Notes: a model not told the origin generated them from the sequence alone. Positions 8,283-17,656 are shown, counted from the first letter of the stretch. The stretch is DNA of 32,799 nt from Deltaproteobacteria bacterium (GCA_016218885.1 JACRCT010001018.1:1-32799); one strand, 5' to 3'. Translations and numbers: made by a program.

Positions 8283-11200
8283 CGAAGCTTGAGATCGAGC
8301 CCGAGGTCGCCGAGCGAGCTCTCGCTCGACTCGTTGTCCCACTGCGCCTGGGCGGACATGTGTTCGTTGAACCGGTACTCGGCCTGTGCCCTCCGTCCCT
8401 TACCGGATATCACAGGCTGGGAAAGGCGCAGCTTCAGTGAGTCCGTGATGAACTTGGACTCCAGCTGGGCGGTCGGCTCCACCATCCCGCTCATGTCGGA
8501 GTACTGGGTGGAGATGTGGACGTTGAAGTCCCGCAGGATGGTGTTCTTGGGCACGAACTTCTTGAACTGCTTGTCGAGCCCCGCAATGTTCATGAGCGTC
8601 TCGCCCATCAGCCCCGCCCCTGCCGCGCCGGTGTAGGCGCCCTGGTCGCGGCTGGTGACCCCGAGGGTCAGGAGGGCGAAGACGTCCGAAGGATTCAGCT
8701 CGGGCTCGCTGGTCAACGTGACCTCAGGGTCCTCTACCGGGCCCGAGGCACGCAAGTGAACCTTGTAGTCGCGCACCTGGGCCTCGGCATGGACGTCCAC
8801 CGAGGCGGCGATCTTCTCGCGTTCGGTGAAGTTGACGGCCCCGCTCGAGATCCAGAACTCGTTGCCGCGGAAGTAGCCCCGTCCACCTTCCTCGGCCTCC
8901 AGCGTGCCCTGTAGACCGGTGTGCACGTTGGTGCCAACCACCTTCAGGTCGCCTGCGAGGCTCAGCTTGAGGAAGTTGTTGTCGATGCGCGCTCCTCCGC
9001 CTCCTTTCACGCTCACGTCGAGGTCGTAGCGCAGCCACTCCTCCCGCTTCTCGAAGCTCTTGGCGTCCACCCGCCGGTGTCGGGCGTTGGAGAGAATGGC
9101 GTCGAGGTCGAACTCCTCGGCATAGCGCAGCCTCACCAGGTCGATCTTGCCAGCGAGGACGGCGTTGGAGAGAGGGCCGACGAACTTGAGCTCGCCCGAG
9201 AAGGTACTGGGAACGGTCTCGGGATAGCGCACCTGCACTTCGTCGAGCTGCATCGAAAGGTCGAATCGGTGAGGCACGAAGTCCTTGAGCTCGATGTCAC
9301 CTCGGGCCTGCACCTGGCCGCCGTTGACGGTTCCCTCCACGTCGCTGAGGAAGAGCCTCTTCTGGCTGAACTCGAGCTTCCCGCGCACGTCCCGAGCACC
9401 GACCGCCGCCGGCCAGCCTCGGACCGTGAAACGCCCACTCTCAAAGGAGGCCGCCCCCACCACCTCGGGCCTGCTCGGCGGGCCCGAGACCGTGGCCGAG
9501 AGCTGCACCTTACCCGCCGCCTGGTCGACCCAAGGCAGCAGCAGCTCGAAGAGCTTCGCGTCGAAAGAGCCGTCCAGGGAGACATCGAGGTCGCCGTCCA
9601 GCACACCGAACGCACTCAGCCGCATCCCCGCCGGGCCCTTCACGATCGCGCTCTTGAGCTCGACCAGCCCTCCGCGGAACGAGAGCGCCACGGCCCCTTC
9701 ATTGGTCAACCGCCACTCGCCCTTGGCTGCGCTCACCTTGGGAATCCAGATGTCCCCGCGCGTCTCCCAATAGCGTGTGATCGCTCCCGTCGCCAGCAAC
9801 TCTCCGGAGAGCGCGCCCGTGAGCCCCTCGACGTCCGGGAAATAGTGGCCAAGGTCGGTCGTGTGCGCGCTCACGCCCATGGCGAAGGGCATCTCCCCTT
9901 CGAAGACAAGCCGCCCATCGAGCAGCAGGTCCGTCCCCACCGGCCCCCGCAGCGAAACCGTGGTGCGGTCCATCTTGAGGTCGAGGGTCCCACCCCCCAG
10001 CCCCACTCCGAATGCGGCGAGGTTCTGGGCCACCACCGTCCCCTCGGCGCGCGCGTGCTCGGTCGGGCCGAAGAAGCGAATGTTGGCCGACAGGGTCCCG
10101 CGCGCTCCCAGATGCTCGCCGCCCGGCTTGGCCAGCTCCTCGGCCACCAGCAAGGGAGCATCGAGCTCGAGGTCGATGCCCTGCTCGAAGTCGACCTTGC
10201 CCGCGAAGTGAAGCTTTCCGCACGGCCCCTCGAGCTCGATGGGCTCGAGCAGGATGCGCTGGCCATCCTCGGCGCGAAAGACCAATCGACCCGACCCGAG
10301 GTGGCGATCGAGCCACACCATGTCCTCGATCCGGGTTTCGACCCGCGCTCGAGCCGCCAGGACGGGCCCCTCGATGCTGGCGCTCCCTGTGAGGCGTGCA
10401 TCCGACCGCCCTCGCAGCGGCTCGAACACCCAGTGCACGTCGCCCAGGATGTCGACCAGATCGGCCAGGCGGGCCCCCTCGAAGCTCCCGGTGGCCTTCA
10501 CCCGGGGCTCGTGGCCCCCCAGGTCGAACGTGCCGTCGGCGTGGAAGCGCGAAAGCCCCTTGGCGGCCACCACCTCGTGAAAACCGAGCCTCGAGCCACG
10601 CAGGACGATCCTCGCCTCGGTGGTCCCCAGGGGCATCTTGAAGAAGCGGAACTCGCGGATCGTCGCCTGCCCGTCGATGCGGGGGACGCCGTCGATCACC
10701 TTGATCGAGCAGCGCCCTTTCACCTTGCCATCCACGGAAAGGCCGATGACGTGCTGCAGGTCGGCCAGGTCCACCTCGTCCGGGATGGCGTCGATGAGGA
10801 AGCCCTTCTGGGGATCGAAGTTGAGCGTGACGTCCGCCTCCACGTTGCTGCCACGGGGCGTGCGCACTCGGCCTTTGAGGAGTCGAACGCGCTCGGTGTT
10901 CACGTCGAGCACGAGCTCGACATGGGCCTGCTCGAGGTCCAGGACGTGGAAGGGGTCAGGGAGGTCCCATCCGCCGGAATAGACGTGGAAGTCCTTCACG
11001 TCCACGCTCGCCGGCCCGCTCAGATGGAAGGGCAGGAGCTCACCAGTGACATCCACGCGGCCACTCCCGCGGAAGTCGACCCAGGCGTGATCCAGGCCCA
11101 GCTTGTCCAGCAGCCGGGCAAAAGGCAGGTTCTCCAGGTCGGCGCCAGCAGCGAACGGGAAGCTCTTGCTCAGACCGAGCTTTCCCGCGACCTGCACCCG

Positions 11201-12175
11201 GCCCTCTCCCACCGCGAGATCGAGCTTGTCGATCTTCGCCTCCCCGTCCTCGACCCGCGCCTCGAGGAAGGCGTCTCCCACGTCCAGGCCCGCCACCTCG
11301 GCCCGCGCCAGGGTGACCTCGAGCTCCAGGCGAGGGTCGCTCAGCGTGCCCTCCACTCGGTTCAGGTTCACGAGCGCGGTGCCGGACATGGCCGGCGCCT
11401 GCGGCCCGAGGATCGCCGAGACCAGGTCCAGCGGGAGGCGCAACGACGCCTCCAGGGCGAGACTGGGCTCGCACAGGCTCTCCACGTCACCCTGAGCGAA
11501 CAGCGCGAGCTCACCGGCGGCGACCTCGAGGTGGTTGAGGGTGAGCCGTTGACGGTCCAGGTCGAGCGTGCTGGAGAAACGCATCCGCGAGAGCGGAACC
11601 TCGACCCGTCCGGTGGCGACCTTTCCGCGGGGAACGGACAACCGGACAGAGTAGGCATGTCGCCCCAGGCGGAGGTCGAGATCCACCTCGTCGAGGTCGA
11701 GGGTCCGTCCTCCCGGGCCAACCAGGTGGACCTCCGCTCCATTGACGGCCAACGTGTCCACCTCGATGCGAGCCATCTCATTGAGCCAGCACCCCTCGGT
11801 CGACGCCGCCCCGCCCAGCTCAAGGCGCGAGAGGTCTGCCCGGATGCGAGGGCGCTCGGCTTCTACTCGCTCGAGGCGTATCCGGCCCGTCAACAGCTCG
11901 AGCACCCGCAGCTGAGCCAAGAGCCGATCGGCGGCGAACAGCGGCTCAGTGGCACCCCGGGGCGTCGCGCTGAACCCGCGAATCTCCACCCCTCCGCTAA
12001 CCGGGTCGATCCTGCAGCTCGAGAGAGATACCTCCATCCCCAGCAGCTCGGGCAGGCGAGCGCGAGCGCTTGCGCAGGCCCTTTCTCCCGCCCATTCGGT
12101 GCGCAGCACTGCGGCCGCCATCGCGGTCAGGGCCACGAACACGAGCACCAGGGTGCGACCGAAGTGGCGCCTCAT
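8267..12175 (-). CDS. tamB: TamB-like translocation and assembly module protein (AsmA-like/DUF490)
   Basis: TamB proteins are anchored in the inner membrane and span the periplasm as a long beta-taco, working with an Omp85 partner in outer-membrane protein insertion and, with other AsmA-like proteins, in phospholipid transport to the outer membrane. The 1302-residue product (E. coli TamB is about 1260) has one N-terminal membrane helix (about 8-25), then over 1000 residues of repetitive alternating beta structure (LDLDEVDLDLRLG and similar), and a C-terminal DUF490/TamB region containing SDVFALLTLG and ending in WEFE. GCGAGGTAG precedes the ATG at 12175. It lies 46 bp after the ExeA-like gene and overlaps the Omp85 gene. 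Pairing with that Omp85 protein is strongly suggested by the overlap. Confidence 0.9.
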   Translation of the reverse strand: MRRHFGRTLVLVFVALTAMAAAVLRTEWAGERACASARARLPELLGMEVSLSSCRIDPVSGGVEIRGFSATPRGATEPLFAADRLLAQLRVLELLTGRIRLERVEAERPRIRADLSRLELGGAASTEGCWLNEMARIEVDTLAVNGAEVHLVGPGGRTLDLDEVDLDLRLGRHAYSVRLSVPRGKVATGRVEVPLSRMRFSSTLDLDRQRLTLNHLEVAAGELALFAQGDVESLCEPSLALEASLRLPLDLVSAILGPQAPAMSGTALVNLNRVEGTLSDPRLELEVTLARAEVAGLDVGDAFLEARVEDGEAKIDKLDLAVGEGRVQVAGKLGLSKSFPFAAGADLENLPFARLLDKLGLDHAWVDFRGSGRVDVTGELLPFHLSGPASVDVKDFHVYSGGWDLPDPFHVLDLEQAHVELVLDVNTERVRLLKGRVRTPRGSNVEADVTLNFDPQKGFLIDAIPDEVDLADLQHVIGLSVDGKVKGRCSIKVIDGVPRIDGQATIREFRFFKMPLGTTEARIVLRGSRLGFHEVVAAKGLSRFHADGTFDLGGHEPRVKATGSFEGARLADLVDILGDVHWVFEPLRGRSDARLTGSASIEGPVLAARARVETRIEDMVWLDRHLGSGRLVFRAEDGQRILLEPIELEGPCGKLHFAGKVDFEQGIDLELDAPLLVAEELAKPGGEHLGARGTLSANIRFFGPTEHARAEGTVVAQNLAAFGVGLGGGTLDLKMDRTTVSLRGPVGTDLLLDGRLVFEGEMPFAMGVSAHTTDLGHYFPDVEGLTGALSGELLATGAITRYWETRGDIWIPKVSAAKGEWRLTNEGAVALSFRGGLVELKSAIVKGPAGMRLSAFGVLDGDLDVSLDGSFDAKLFELLLPWVDQAAGKVQLSATVSGPPSRPEVVGAASFESGRFTVRGWPAAVGARDVRGKLEFSQKRLFLSDVEGTVNGGQVQARGDIELKDFVPHRFDLSMQLDEVQVRYPETVPSTFSGELKFVGPLSNAVLAGKIDLVRLRYAEEFDLDAILSNARHRRVDAKSFEKREEWLRYDLDVSVKGGGGARIDNNFLKLSLAGDLKVVGTNVHTGLQGTLEAEEGGRGYFRGNEFWISSGAVNFTEREKIAASVDVHAEAQVRDYKVHLRASGPVEDPEVTLTSEPELNPSDVFALLTLGVTSRDQGAYTGAAGAGLMGETLMNIAGLDKQFKKFVPKNTILRDFNVHISTQYSDMSGMVEPTAQLESKFITDSLKLRLSQPVISGKGRRAQAEYRFNEHMSAQAQWDNESSESSLGDLGLDLKLRWEFE

Positions 12176-12221
12176 CTACCTCGCCGCCCTGCCGGCCCCC
12201 AGGGCTCGGCCTCCAGGACCG

Positions 12222-13169
12222 TCACGTCCGCTTGAGCCCCTCGAGGAAACGGTCAATCTCGGCGAGGTCGACCTTGGCCTCGATAGGCTTGGCAGGCGAG
12301 GGGGGGTACAGACCCGCGCGCTCACGCGCCGCACGCGCCTCAGCCTCGGCACCGGTGCTTACCAGGCCCAGGTCGTGGGCCACCCGCGCGATCAACGGCC
12401 GGTCGACCACCTCCTGTCGAGCGACATAGGCCTCGAAGAGAGCGTTGTCACACAAGGTATTGATGACCCGTGGCGTGCCACCGGAGCAGCGGTGGATCTC
12501 CTGAACGGCCTCGGGCGTGAAGGGGTTGCGCGGCGCTCCCGCCAGTCGCAGCCGGTGCTTGACGTAGGCCTCCGAGGAGTCTGTGGAGAAGGGCTCGAGG
12601 CGGTAGCGCAGCGAGACCCGCTGCGCGAGCGGCGGATCGAGCTTGAGGTTCTGCTCGATCTCCGGGAGGCCGAAGAAGACGAAGGAGATGAGCTTGCGCT
12701 CGGGAACCTCCAGATTCAGCAGCCCACGGAACTCCTCCATGATCTCCCGGGTTTGCAGCATCTGAGCTTCATCGATGAGGACCACGGCCTTCTTGCCCTG
12801 CTCGTAGATCTGCAGGAGCCGCTGGTAGAGCTGGGAGAGCAGGGCCAGCTTCTCCTCTGCCGGACTCTCCACTCCCATCTGCAGCGCGATACGCTTCAGG
12901 AGCCAGTTGGCGGTGATGCCGCTGTGGATGATGACCAGCAACGCCGCCTCGTACTCTTGTTCGGGCAGCGAGTCGAGCATCCGGCGTGCGAGGGTGGTCT
13001 TGCCCGCCCCGATGTCGCCTACCAGCACCGCGAGCCCCTTCATGTACGAAGCCGCGTGCATCAGCCGCGTGAGCGCCTGCACGTGCTGCACGCTGTTGTA
13101 ATAGAAGCGGCTGACCGGGGCGTTGGAAAAGGGCTCCTGTGCGAGGCCGAAGTGCTCGAGGTAGGTCAT
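12222..13169 (-). CDS. ExeA/GspA-like AAA ATPase
   Basis: The family uses ATP hydrolysis in secretion and secretin assembly (ExeA of Aeromonas, MshM) and related proteins occur in several envelope systems. The 315-residue product begins with the family's typical YLEHFGLAQEPFSNAP segment (3-18), then Walker A GDIGAGKTT (51-59), Walker B VVLIDEAQ (129-136), FFGLPEIE near 176 as sensor region, and the SGGTPRVIN motif near 232. Unlike full ExeA it has no membrane helix and no peptidoglycan-binding domain after the ATPase part; the C-terminal 45 residues are charged. It follows the SgmX-like gene by 13 bp and precedes tamB by 46 bp, so it is probably cotranscribed. Its client is unknown; the PilQ secretin encoded nearby is one candidate, by inference only. 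Confidence 0.87.
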   Translation of the reverse strand: MTYLEHFGLAQEPFSNAPVSRFYYNSVQHVQALTRLMHAASYMKGLAVLVGDIGAGKTTLARRMLDSLPEQEYEAALLVIIHSGITANWLLKRIALQMGVESPAEEKLALLSQLYQRLLQIYEQGKKAVVLIDEAQMLQTREIMEEFRGLLNLEVPERKLISFVFFGLPEIEQNLKLDPPLAQRVSLRYRLEPFSTDSSEAYVKHRLRLAGAPRNPFTPEAVQEIHRCSGGTPRVINTLCDNALFEAYVARQEVVDRPLIARVAHDLGLVSTGAEAEARAARERAGLYPPSPAKPIEAKVDLAEIDRFLEGLKRT

Positions 13170-13182
13170 GGCCTTCTAGCGC

Positions 13183-16100
13183 TCACAGGTACCCAATCTT
13201 CCGTGCCTTCTTGCCGCCCTTGGGATCGGGCGGCTCCCTTGGCGCAGTCGGCTCCCCTGGCCCCGCGGCGTCGTCGGGCCTCCTGCCGTCGACCCTGGCG
13301 GCCCCGGACGAGCCGTTGGTGGGTACCTTGAGCGCCTTGAGAGCAGGCTCGGTACGCTCGGCCTCGGCCCCCGAGTCGATCAGCCGCGTGATGGCCTCTC
13401 CGACATTGCGGAAAGAGGAGTCCAGGCTCTGAACCTTCTGGAAGTGGTGCAGCGACTCGCCCGCTCGGCCCATCCTCTCCAGCGTCAGCGCCAGCTCAAA
13501 ATGCACGGCTTTGGAGATGTCAGGGGTTGCCTGGGGCAGCGTCAAGGCGCGCTCGAAGGCCTCGACCGACTCCGCCCACTCCGAGCGCTCCGCCCGGCAC
13601 AGCCCGACCATCGCCAACGCCTCATTCTCCTTCTTCTTGCCCGTTGCTGCCGCCGACGCCTGCTCGAACTCGCCGATGGCGTCCTCGAGCAGCCCCATCT
13701 CCTTGTAGGCGATGCCCAGGTCGTAGTGGGTCTCCACGTCCTCGGGCTTCACCACTTTCTTGAGCCCCTTCTTGAACTCGCCAAAGACGTCCTCGACCGA
13801 GACCTGGAAGTCGTCGGTTGCTGGAATGGCGGGCTCGTCCTCCAGCGCTCCCAGATCCTCCTTGGCGAGCTCGCTGGCCAGGTCGAAAGCGCCGTCGGTG
13901 GCCGCCGGCTCTTCAGGCAAGGGCTGCTCGTCGGTCGTGCGCGAGGCGCCGCTTTCCGCCTCCTCGAGCCTGCCCAACAGCTCCTTGGCCCGCTGGGACG
14001 AGGGGTAGGCCAGCAGAACCGTCTCGACGATCTCCCGCGCCTCCTCGAGCATGCCTTGCTCGATGAAGAACGAGGCCTCGTCGAGCTCGTCGCCTGCAGG
14101 CTCCTCTGCGACCGGAGGCTCCAGCGGCTCAGGTTCTGGACTCGGAAGGTTCTCCGGCTCCACGACGGAGGCGGGAACGACCGGCTTCGCCTCGGTCCGC
14201 TTCTGCACGAGCGCTTGGGCCAGCACCTCGTTGGCGCTGCGCAGATTGGGCTGCGTCAGAGAAGAGGAGGTTTTCTCGCCGACCGCCGGCATCCGCCCCA
14301 GCTGGAGCGCGGGCAGGACCGAGGTCGGCTCGTCTTCAAAGCCATCGCCGAGGACCTGCGGTCCTGCAGGAGGAGCCCGGCCTAGCCCAGCGTCGGCTTG
14401 CGCCGTCTCCCCATCCTGCACCAGCCGCGGCAATGGGGCGACGCGCGTCGCTTCGTCGTGGCGGTTTGCCTCCGGTCGCGCCCAAGCCTGGGCACCTGGA
14501 GAGACCCTCAAGGGCTTGGTCGGCCGCAGCTCGAGCTCGCCACCGCCCAAGGCACCCGGGCCCTCGAGCGGATCGCCAAGACCGGCAAGCCCGTGGGGCT
14601 CCGCCGGTGCGAGATCCACCGGCTCCTCGAATTGCGTTTCGAACTCAGAGGGGGCGGGCCCGACCAGGTCGTCGGGTTCGTTGAAGACGATCGCTTCGGG
14701 CTCCTCGAGCAGCTCCTGATCGAGTGGTGCGACGAACGGCGCCTCGAGGTCGAGGCTGGTCGGTTCAACGAGAGGCTCGGCCTCCGGCTCGAGCAGAGAG
14801 TTCTCGGCCGAGCTCAGGGCCAGCTCATCGTCCTCCTGGGGGGCAACGACGAACTCCTCGTCGAGGTGCGGCTCGGCGACGAGTTCCTGCGCCTCCACCG
14901 AAGCCGCCAGGGACTCGGCAGCAGCGGCGAGTGCGTCGTCATCGACGTCCTCGGACAGCGACCCGACCGACACCGGTTCGTGGGCCACGAGGTCTTCGGC
15001 CACTATCTCGGGCTCGGGCGCCACCTCGATGGCCTCGTCAGCGGCCTCCACGAGGATGGCGTCCTCCTCGATCTCGGCCACTTCCTCCGCCGAGGCCAAC
15101 CCCCCCACGGCGTTGAGGAAGTCGGGAATCGCCGGGTGCGAGGGTTCCTTCTCACAGAGCTTCTGGAGGCCTGCCCGCGCTCGGTCCAGGTCTCCCTTGC
15201 CGATGCACAGCTGCACTACCTTGACGAGGCTCCCGAGGGCCGCCTGCGCGTTGCCCGTGTTGAAGAACAGGTCGGCGGCCTTCTCATGCGCATCGACCGA
15301 CGAAGGATCAATGGCGAAGACCTTCTTCAGGTGCTCGATCGCCTTCTCGTGCAGCCCGTACTTGACGTAGACGTCGGTCTCCGTCAACAGCCTCGGGATC
15401 TGCTCGGCCGATGGCCGCGGAGCCGCTGGCTGCGCTCGAGCAGGCGCCACAGCTGGCTGCGGTGCAACCGTGACCGGGGGCACAATGGGCACAGGCGCGG
15501 CTTGGGGCATGCGCGCCCGGGCGTCCGGGTCGTCAGGAACAAGGTCCTGGATCTTCTTCCAGACCTCACGCTCATCGTCGACCCGGTCCTGCTCGGCATA
15601 GATCTTGGCGAGTTCCTTGTAGACGGAGACCGTCTTGGAGAGCTGTCCCAGGTCCTTGAAGGCCTGGGCCAGCATGTTCAAGGTCTCGACGTCCTTTGGG
15701 TCTGCCTTGAAGCAGAGCTGCAGCTTGGCCAGAGCGCGCTTGGTGTCCTGCTTGGTGAGGTAGATATTGGCGAGCTCGCGGGTGAGCTCCACGTTGTTGG
15801 CGTCGAGGAAAACCAGGCGCTCGGCGACCTTGATGTAGTCGTCGACCCGATTGTTGCGTTTGAGGTACTCGGCTGCGCGGCTGAACTCGGCGATGGCGTC
15901 GCCGTTCATCCCCTCGCGTGCGTAGAGCTCGGCGAGCTTGATCCGGCTGGCGATGTTGTCCGGGTCGAGGTCCACCATCTTGCGCAGGGTGTCCAGGCTC
16001 GCCCGGAGGTTTCCACTCTTCTCGTAGTGGTTGGCGACGAGCTGGTACTGCGCCATCGCATCGCTCATCAGCCACATCTGCTGATGGATCTCTGCGAGCT

Positions 16101-16392
16101 TGAGGTTCACCTCGATCAGGGTGGGGTTGAGCTTGAGGACCTGCTTGTAGACGGCGACCGCCTTGAGGAAGAAGCCATCTGCGGCATAGCTCTCGGCGAC
16201 CTTGAGGAAGCAGTCGGCCGCAAGAAGGTTGTCGCCCTTCTTCTGGTGGAGCTCCCCCAACTTCTGCTGGATGCGCGCGTCCTTGGGATCGACCTCAAGG
16301 AGCTTCTGGTACTCCTTGATTGCCTTGTCGTATTGGCCCTTCTGGACGAACTTCGTCGCGGCCTCGATGATCTTGTTCTTGTCGATCGCCAC
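13183..16392 (-). CDS. sgmX: Large TPR protein, probable SgmX-like activator of type IV pili
   Basis: From the GTG at 16392 the product is 1069 residues; an ATG at 16431 would add 13. Tetratricopeptide repeats fill about 5-290 (for example YDKAIKEYQKLLEVDPKDA) and about 330-420; a Pro/Ala linker joins these blocks. A very acidic, probably disordered region spans about 430-800, and a final TPR block lies at about 810-1020 (THYDLGIAYKEMGLLEDAI). No signal peptide or membrane helix: cytoplasmic. In M. xanthus SgmX, a TPR protein encoded near pilQ, is recruited to the leading pole by MglA-GTP and stimulates pilus formation. Architecture and position, with EF-P and pilQ upstream and tamAB downstream, fit that protein, but orthology is inferred. 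A possible promoter lies at 16506-16535. Confidence 0.78.
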   Translation of the reverse strand: MAIDKNKIIEAATKFVQKGQYDKAIKEYQKLLEVDPKDARIQQKLGELHQKKGDNLLAADCFLKVAESYAADGFFLKAVAVYKQVLKLNPTLIEVNLKLAEIHQQMWLMSDAMAQYQLVANHYEKSGNLRASLDTLRKMVDLDPDNIASRIKLAELYAREGMNGDAIAEFSRAAEYLKRNNRVDDYIKVAERLVFLDANNVELTRELANIYLTKQDTKRALAKLQLCFKADPKDVETLNMLAQAFKDLGQLSKTVSVYKELAKIYAEQDRVDDEREVWKKIQDLVPDDPDARARMPQAAPVPIVPPVTVAPQPAVAPARAQPAAPRPSAEQIPRLLTETDVYVKYGLHEKAIEHLKKVFAIDPSSVDAHEKAADLFFNTGNAQAALGSLVKVVQLCIGKGDLDRARAGLQKLCEKEPSHPAIPDFLNAVGGLASAEEVAEIEEDAILVEAADEAIEVAPEPEIVAEDLVAHEPVSVGSLSEDVDDDALAAAAESLAASVEAQELVAEPHLDEEFVVAPQEDDELALSSAENSLLEPEAEPLVEPTSLDLEAPFVAPLDQELLEEPEAIVFNEPDDLVGPAPSEFETQFEEPVDLAPAEPHGLAGLGDPLEGPGALGGGELELRPTKPLRVSPGAQAWARPEANRHDEATRVAPLPRLVQDGETAQADAGLGRAPPAGPQVLGDGFEDEPTSVLPALQLGRMPAVGEKTSSSLTQPNLRSANEVLAQALVQKRTEAKPVVPASVVEPENLPSPEPEPLEPPVAEEPAGDELDEASFFIEQGMLEEAREIVETVLLAYPSSQRAKELLGRLEEAESGASRTTDEQPLPEEPAATDGAFDLASELAKEDLGALEDEPAIPATDDFQVSVEDVFGEFKKGLKKVVKPEDVETHYDLGIAYKEMGLLEDAIGEFEQASAAATGKKKENEALAMVGLCRAERSEWAESVEAFERALTLPQATPDISKAVHFELALTLERMGRAGESLHHFQKVQSLDSSFRNVGEAITRLIDSGAEAERTEPALKALKVPTNGSSGAARVDGRRPDDAAGPGEPTAPREPPDPKGGKKARKIGYL

Positions 16393-16505
16393 GATGCAGG
16401 GCCGCTCGCAGTGCGCCGCGCTGCTCGCCATCGGGCGCAGCAGCGACCAGGGATCCCGTAGGCCCGCCGTGGGCCGGGAGCCCTGTCATAGGGCGCGGGG
16501 AGATC

Positions 16506-16535
16506 AGGTTAGCCACAAGCTCGGCGCGCCGTCAA
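16506..16535 (-). promoter_or_regulatory. Possible sigma-70-type promoter for the sgmX-like operon
   Basis: On the minus strand TTGACG (16535-16530) is followed after 18 nt by TAACCT (16511-16506). The -35 box matches 5 of 6 consensus bases; the -10 box matches only 3. It lies just after the efp terminator, which is where a separate promoter would be expected. The leader would be about 105 nt to the GTG at 16392 and holds small GC-rich hairpins such as GGCCC/GGGCC near 16470. Confidence 0.35.
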
Positions 16536-16549
16536 GAATCGGCGCGGGC

Positions 16550-16573
16550 AAAAAAACCCTCACCGCCTGAGGA
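16550..16573 (-). terminator. Intrinsic terminator after efp
   Basis: On the minus strand CCTCA and TGAGG form a 5-bp stem (6 with a U-G pair) around a 5-nt loop, followed at once by G and seven T residues (A-run at 16550-16556 on the plus strand). An alternative stem CGCCT/AGGCG lies just upstream and overlaps it. It is 68 bp after the efp stop and would separate the roadblock-efp transcript from the sgmX operon. Confidence 0.65.
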
Positions 16574-16640
16574 CTTAGGCGACTGCTGACCCACCAGAGC
16601 GACCTCGAGGGGCGCTCTCGGAAGGCAGGTCCATGTGCGG

Positions 16641-17216
16641 TCAGGCCGTGGCGACCCGGGTGAGGTACTCCCCGGTCCGGGTATCGATGCGAACGATGTC
16701 GCCCTCGTTGATGAACAGAGGCACCGAGACCGTGTAGCCCGTCTCGAGCGAAGCCGGTTTCTGGGCGCCCGAGACGGTGTCTCCGCGCACGCCGGGATCG
16801 CACTTGGCCACCCTCAGCTCCACCGTATTGGGAGGAGTGACGCCGACCGGCTTGCCCTTGTAGAAGACGATGTAGACGGTGAGGTTCTCCTTCAGGAAGT
16901 TGCGGGCCTCGCCCAGCTGCTCCTTGGACAGGAACGTCTGGTCGTAGGTCTTGGCATCCATGAAGTAGAAGTCGTCGTTCTGGACGTAGAGGAACTGCAT
17001 CTCCTTCTCCTCCACGTCGGCGCGAACGAACTTGTCGCCGGACTTGAAGGTCGGCTCGAGCATGCGCCCGGACAGGAGGCTGCGGATCTTGGTGCGTACG
17101 AAGGCCGAGCCCTTGCCCGGCTTGACGTGCTGGAAGTAGACGATCTCGAAGGGCTCGTTGTCGACCTCGATCTTGAGGCCGTTGCGGAATTCGCTGGTGT
17201 CGACCATGTCACCCAT
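16641..17216 (-). CDS. efp: Translation elongation factor P
   Basis: EF-P binds between the P and E sites and rescues ribosomes stalled on polyproline stretches. The 191-residue product has the KOW-like domain I with the modification loop KPGKGSAFVRTK (32-43), whose central lysine (Lys35) is the residue beta-lysylated by EpmA in enzymes of the E. coli type; no epmA or epmB is in the window. It also has the OB domains ending in GDIVRIDTRTGEYLTR. The start at 17216 is preceded by GAGGAG; an in-frame ATG at 17207 is close. The gene follows the roadblock gene by 80 bp and ends in a terminator. Proteins with proline-rich linkers (SgmX-like, PilP, the lipoproteins) are encoded around it and could need EF-P, but that is a general expectation. 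Confidence 0.95.
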   Translation of the reverse strand: MGDMVDTSEFRNGLKIEVDNEPFEIVYFQHVKPGKGSAFVRTKIRSLLSGRMLEPTFKSGDKFVRADVEEKEMQFLYVQNDDFYFMDAKTYDQTFLSKEQLGEARNFLKENLTVYIVFYKGKPVGVTPPNTVELRVAKCDPGVRGDTVSGAQKPASLETGYTVSVPLFINEGDIVRIDTRTGEYLTRVATA

Positions 17217-17296
17217 TGGCTTCTCGCTCCTCGCGAACAGGCCTCCCGCAATCGCAGGCGGGGGCTCTCGCACGTGGTTTGGTGGTGGGAGGCTCG

Positions 17297-17656
17297 CTAC
17301 AGCTCCGCCTTGACCCGGGGAGCGGTCACCCGCAGGGCATACCGGCCTTTGCCGTAGTTGCCCTGAGGAGTGAGCGCCAGCACCAGGTAGTACTCGGAAG
17401 TGAGGACCCTGGCGATCGTGCAGAGCTTCTCGGTGGTGATCGCCACCTCGCTCACCGAGCCGGCCTCAAGAGCCGAGGCCGCTTCCTTGAGCTTGCTCAG
17501 GACGTGGCCGTACTCGATGAGCACGGCAGACAGGTCGACGCCCGGGTCCTTGGTCTGCTCGGTCTCGACCGCGATGCCGTCGAAGCCCATGATGCTGCAG
17601 GCGACCGAGCCTTCGACATCCTTGAGCATCTGTTCCAGGTGGGTGCGGAAAGACAT
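17297..17656 (-). CDS. Roadblock/LC7 domain protein (MglB-fold)
   Basis: Roadblock/LC7 proteins are small homodimers that regulate small GTPases; MglB of Myxococcus is the activating partner (GAP) of the polarity GTPase MglA. The 119-residue product shows the fold's pattern: helix THLEQMLKDVEG, strand SVACSIMGFDGIAVET, helix AVLIEYGHVLSKLKEAA, strands EVAITTEKLCTIARVLTSEYYLVLALT, and a short basic tail. The start at 17656 has GAGGCGAGG just upstream; the longer open frame to 17719 is not needed. It is cotranscribed with efp and lies between the pil operon and the SgmX-like gene. No GTPase gene is in the window, so whether it acts on MglA is open. Confidence 0.82.
   Translation of the reverse strand: MSFRTHLEQMLKDVEGSVACSIMGFDGIAVETEQTKDPGVDLSAVLIEYGHVLSKLKEAASALEAGSVSEVAITTEKLCTIARVLTSEYYLVLALTPQGNYGKGRYALRVTAPRVKAEL

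Noticed and set aside
8921-12235. Plus-strand open frame of 1104 codons opposite tamB
   Set aside because: It is antisense to a clear TamB gene, with a His/Arg/Glu-rich composition that mirrors the codon bias of the other strand and no recognisable domain.
14398-16461. Plus-strand open frame of 687 codons opposite the TPR gene
   Set aside because: Leu/Asp/Val-rich mirror translation of the TPR codons; no independent coding signal.
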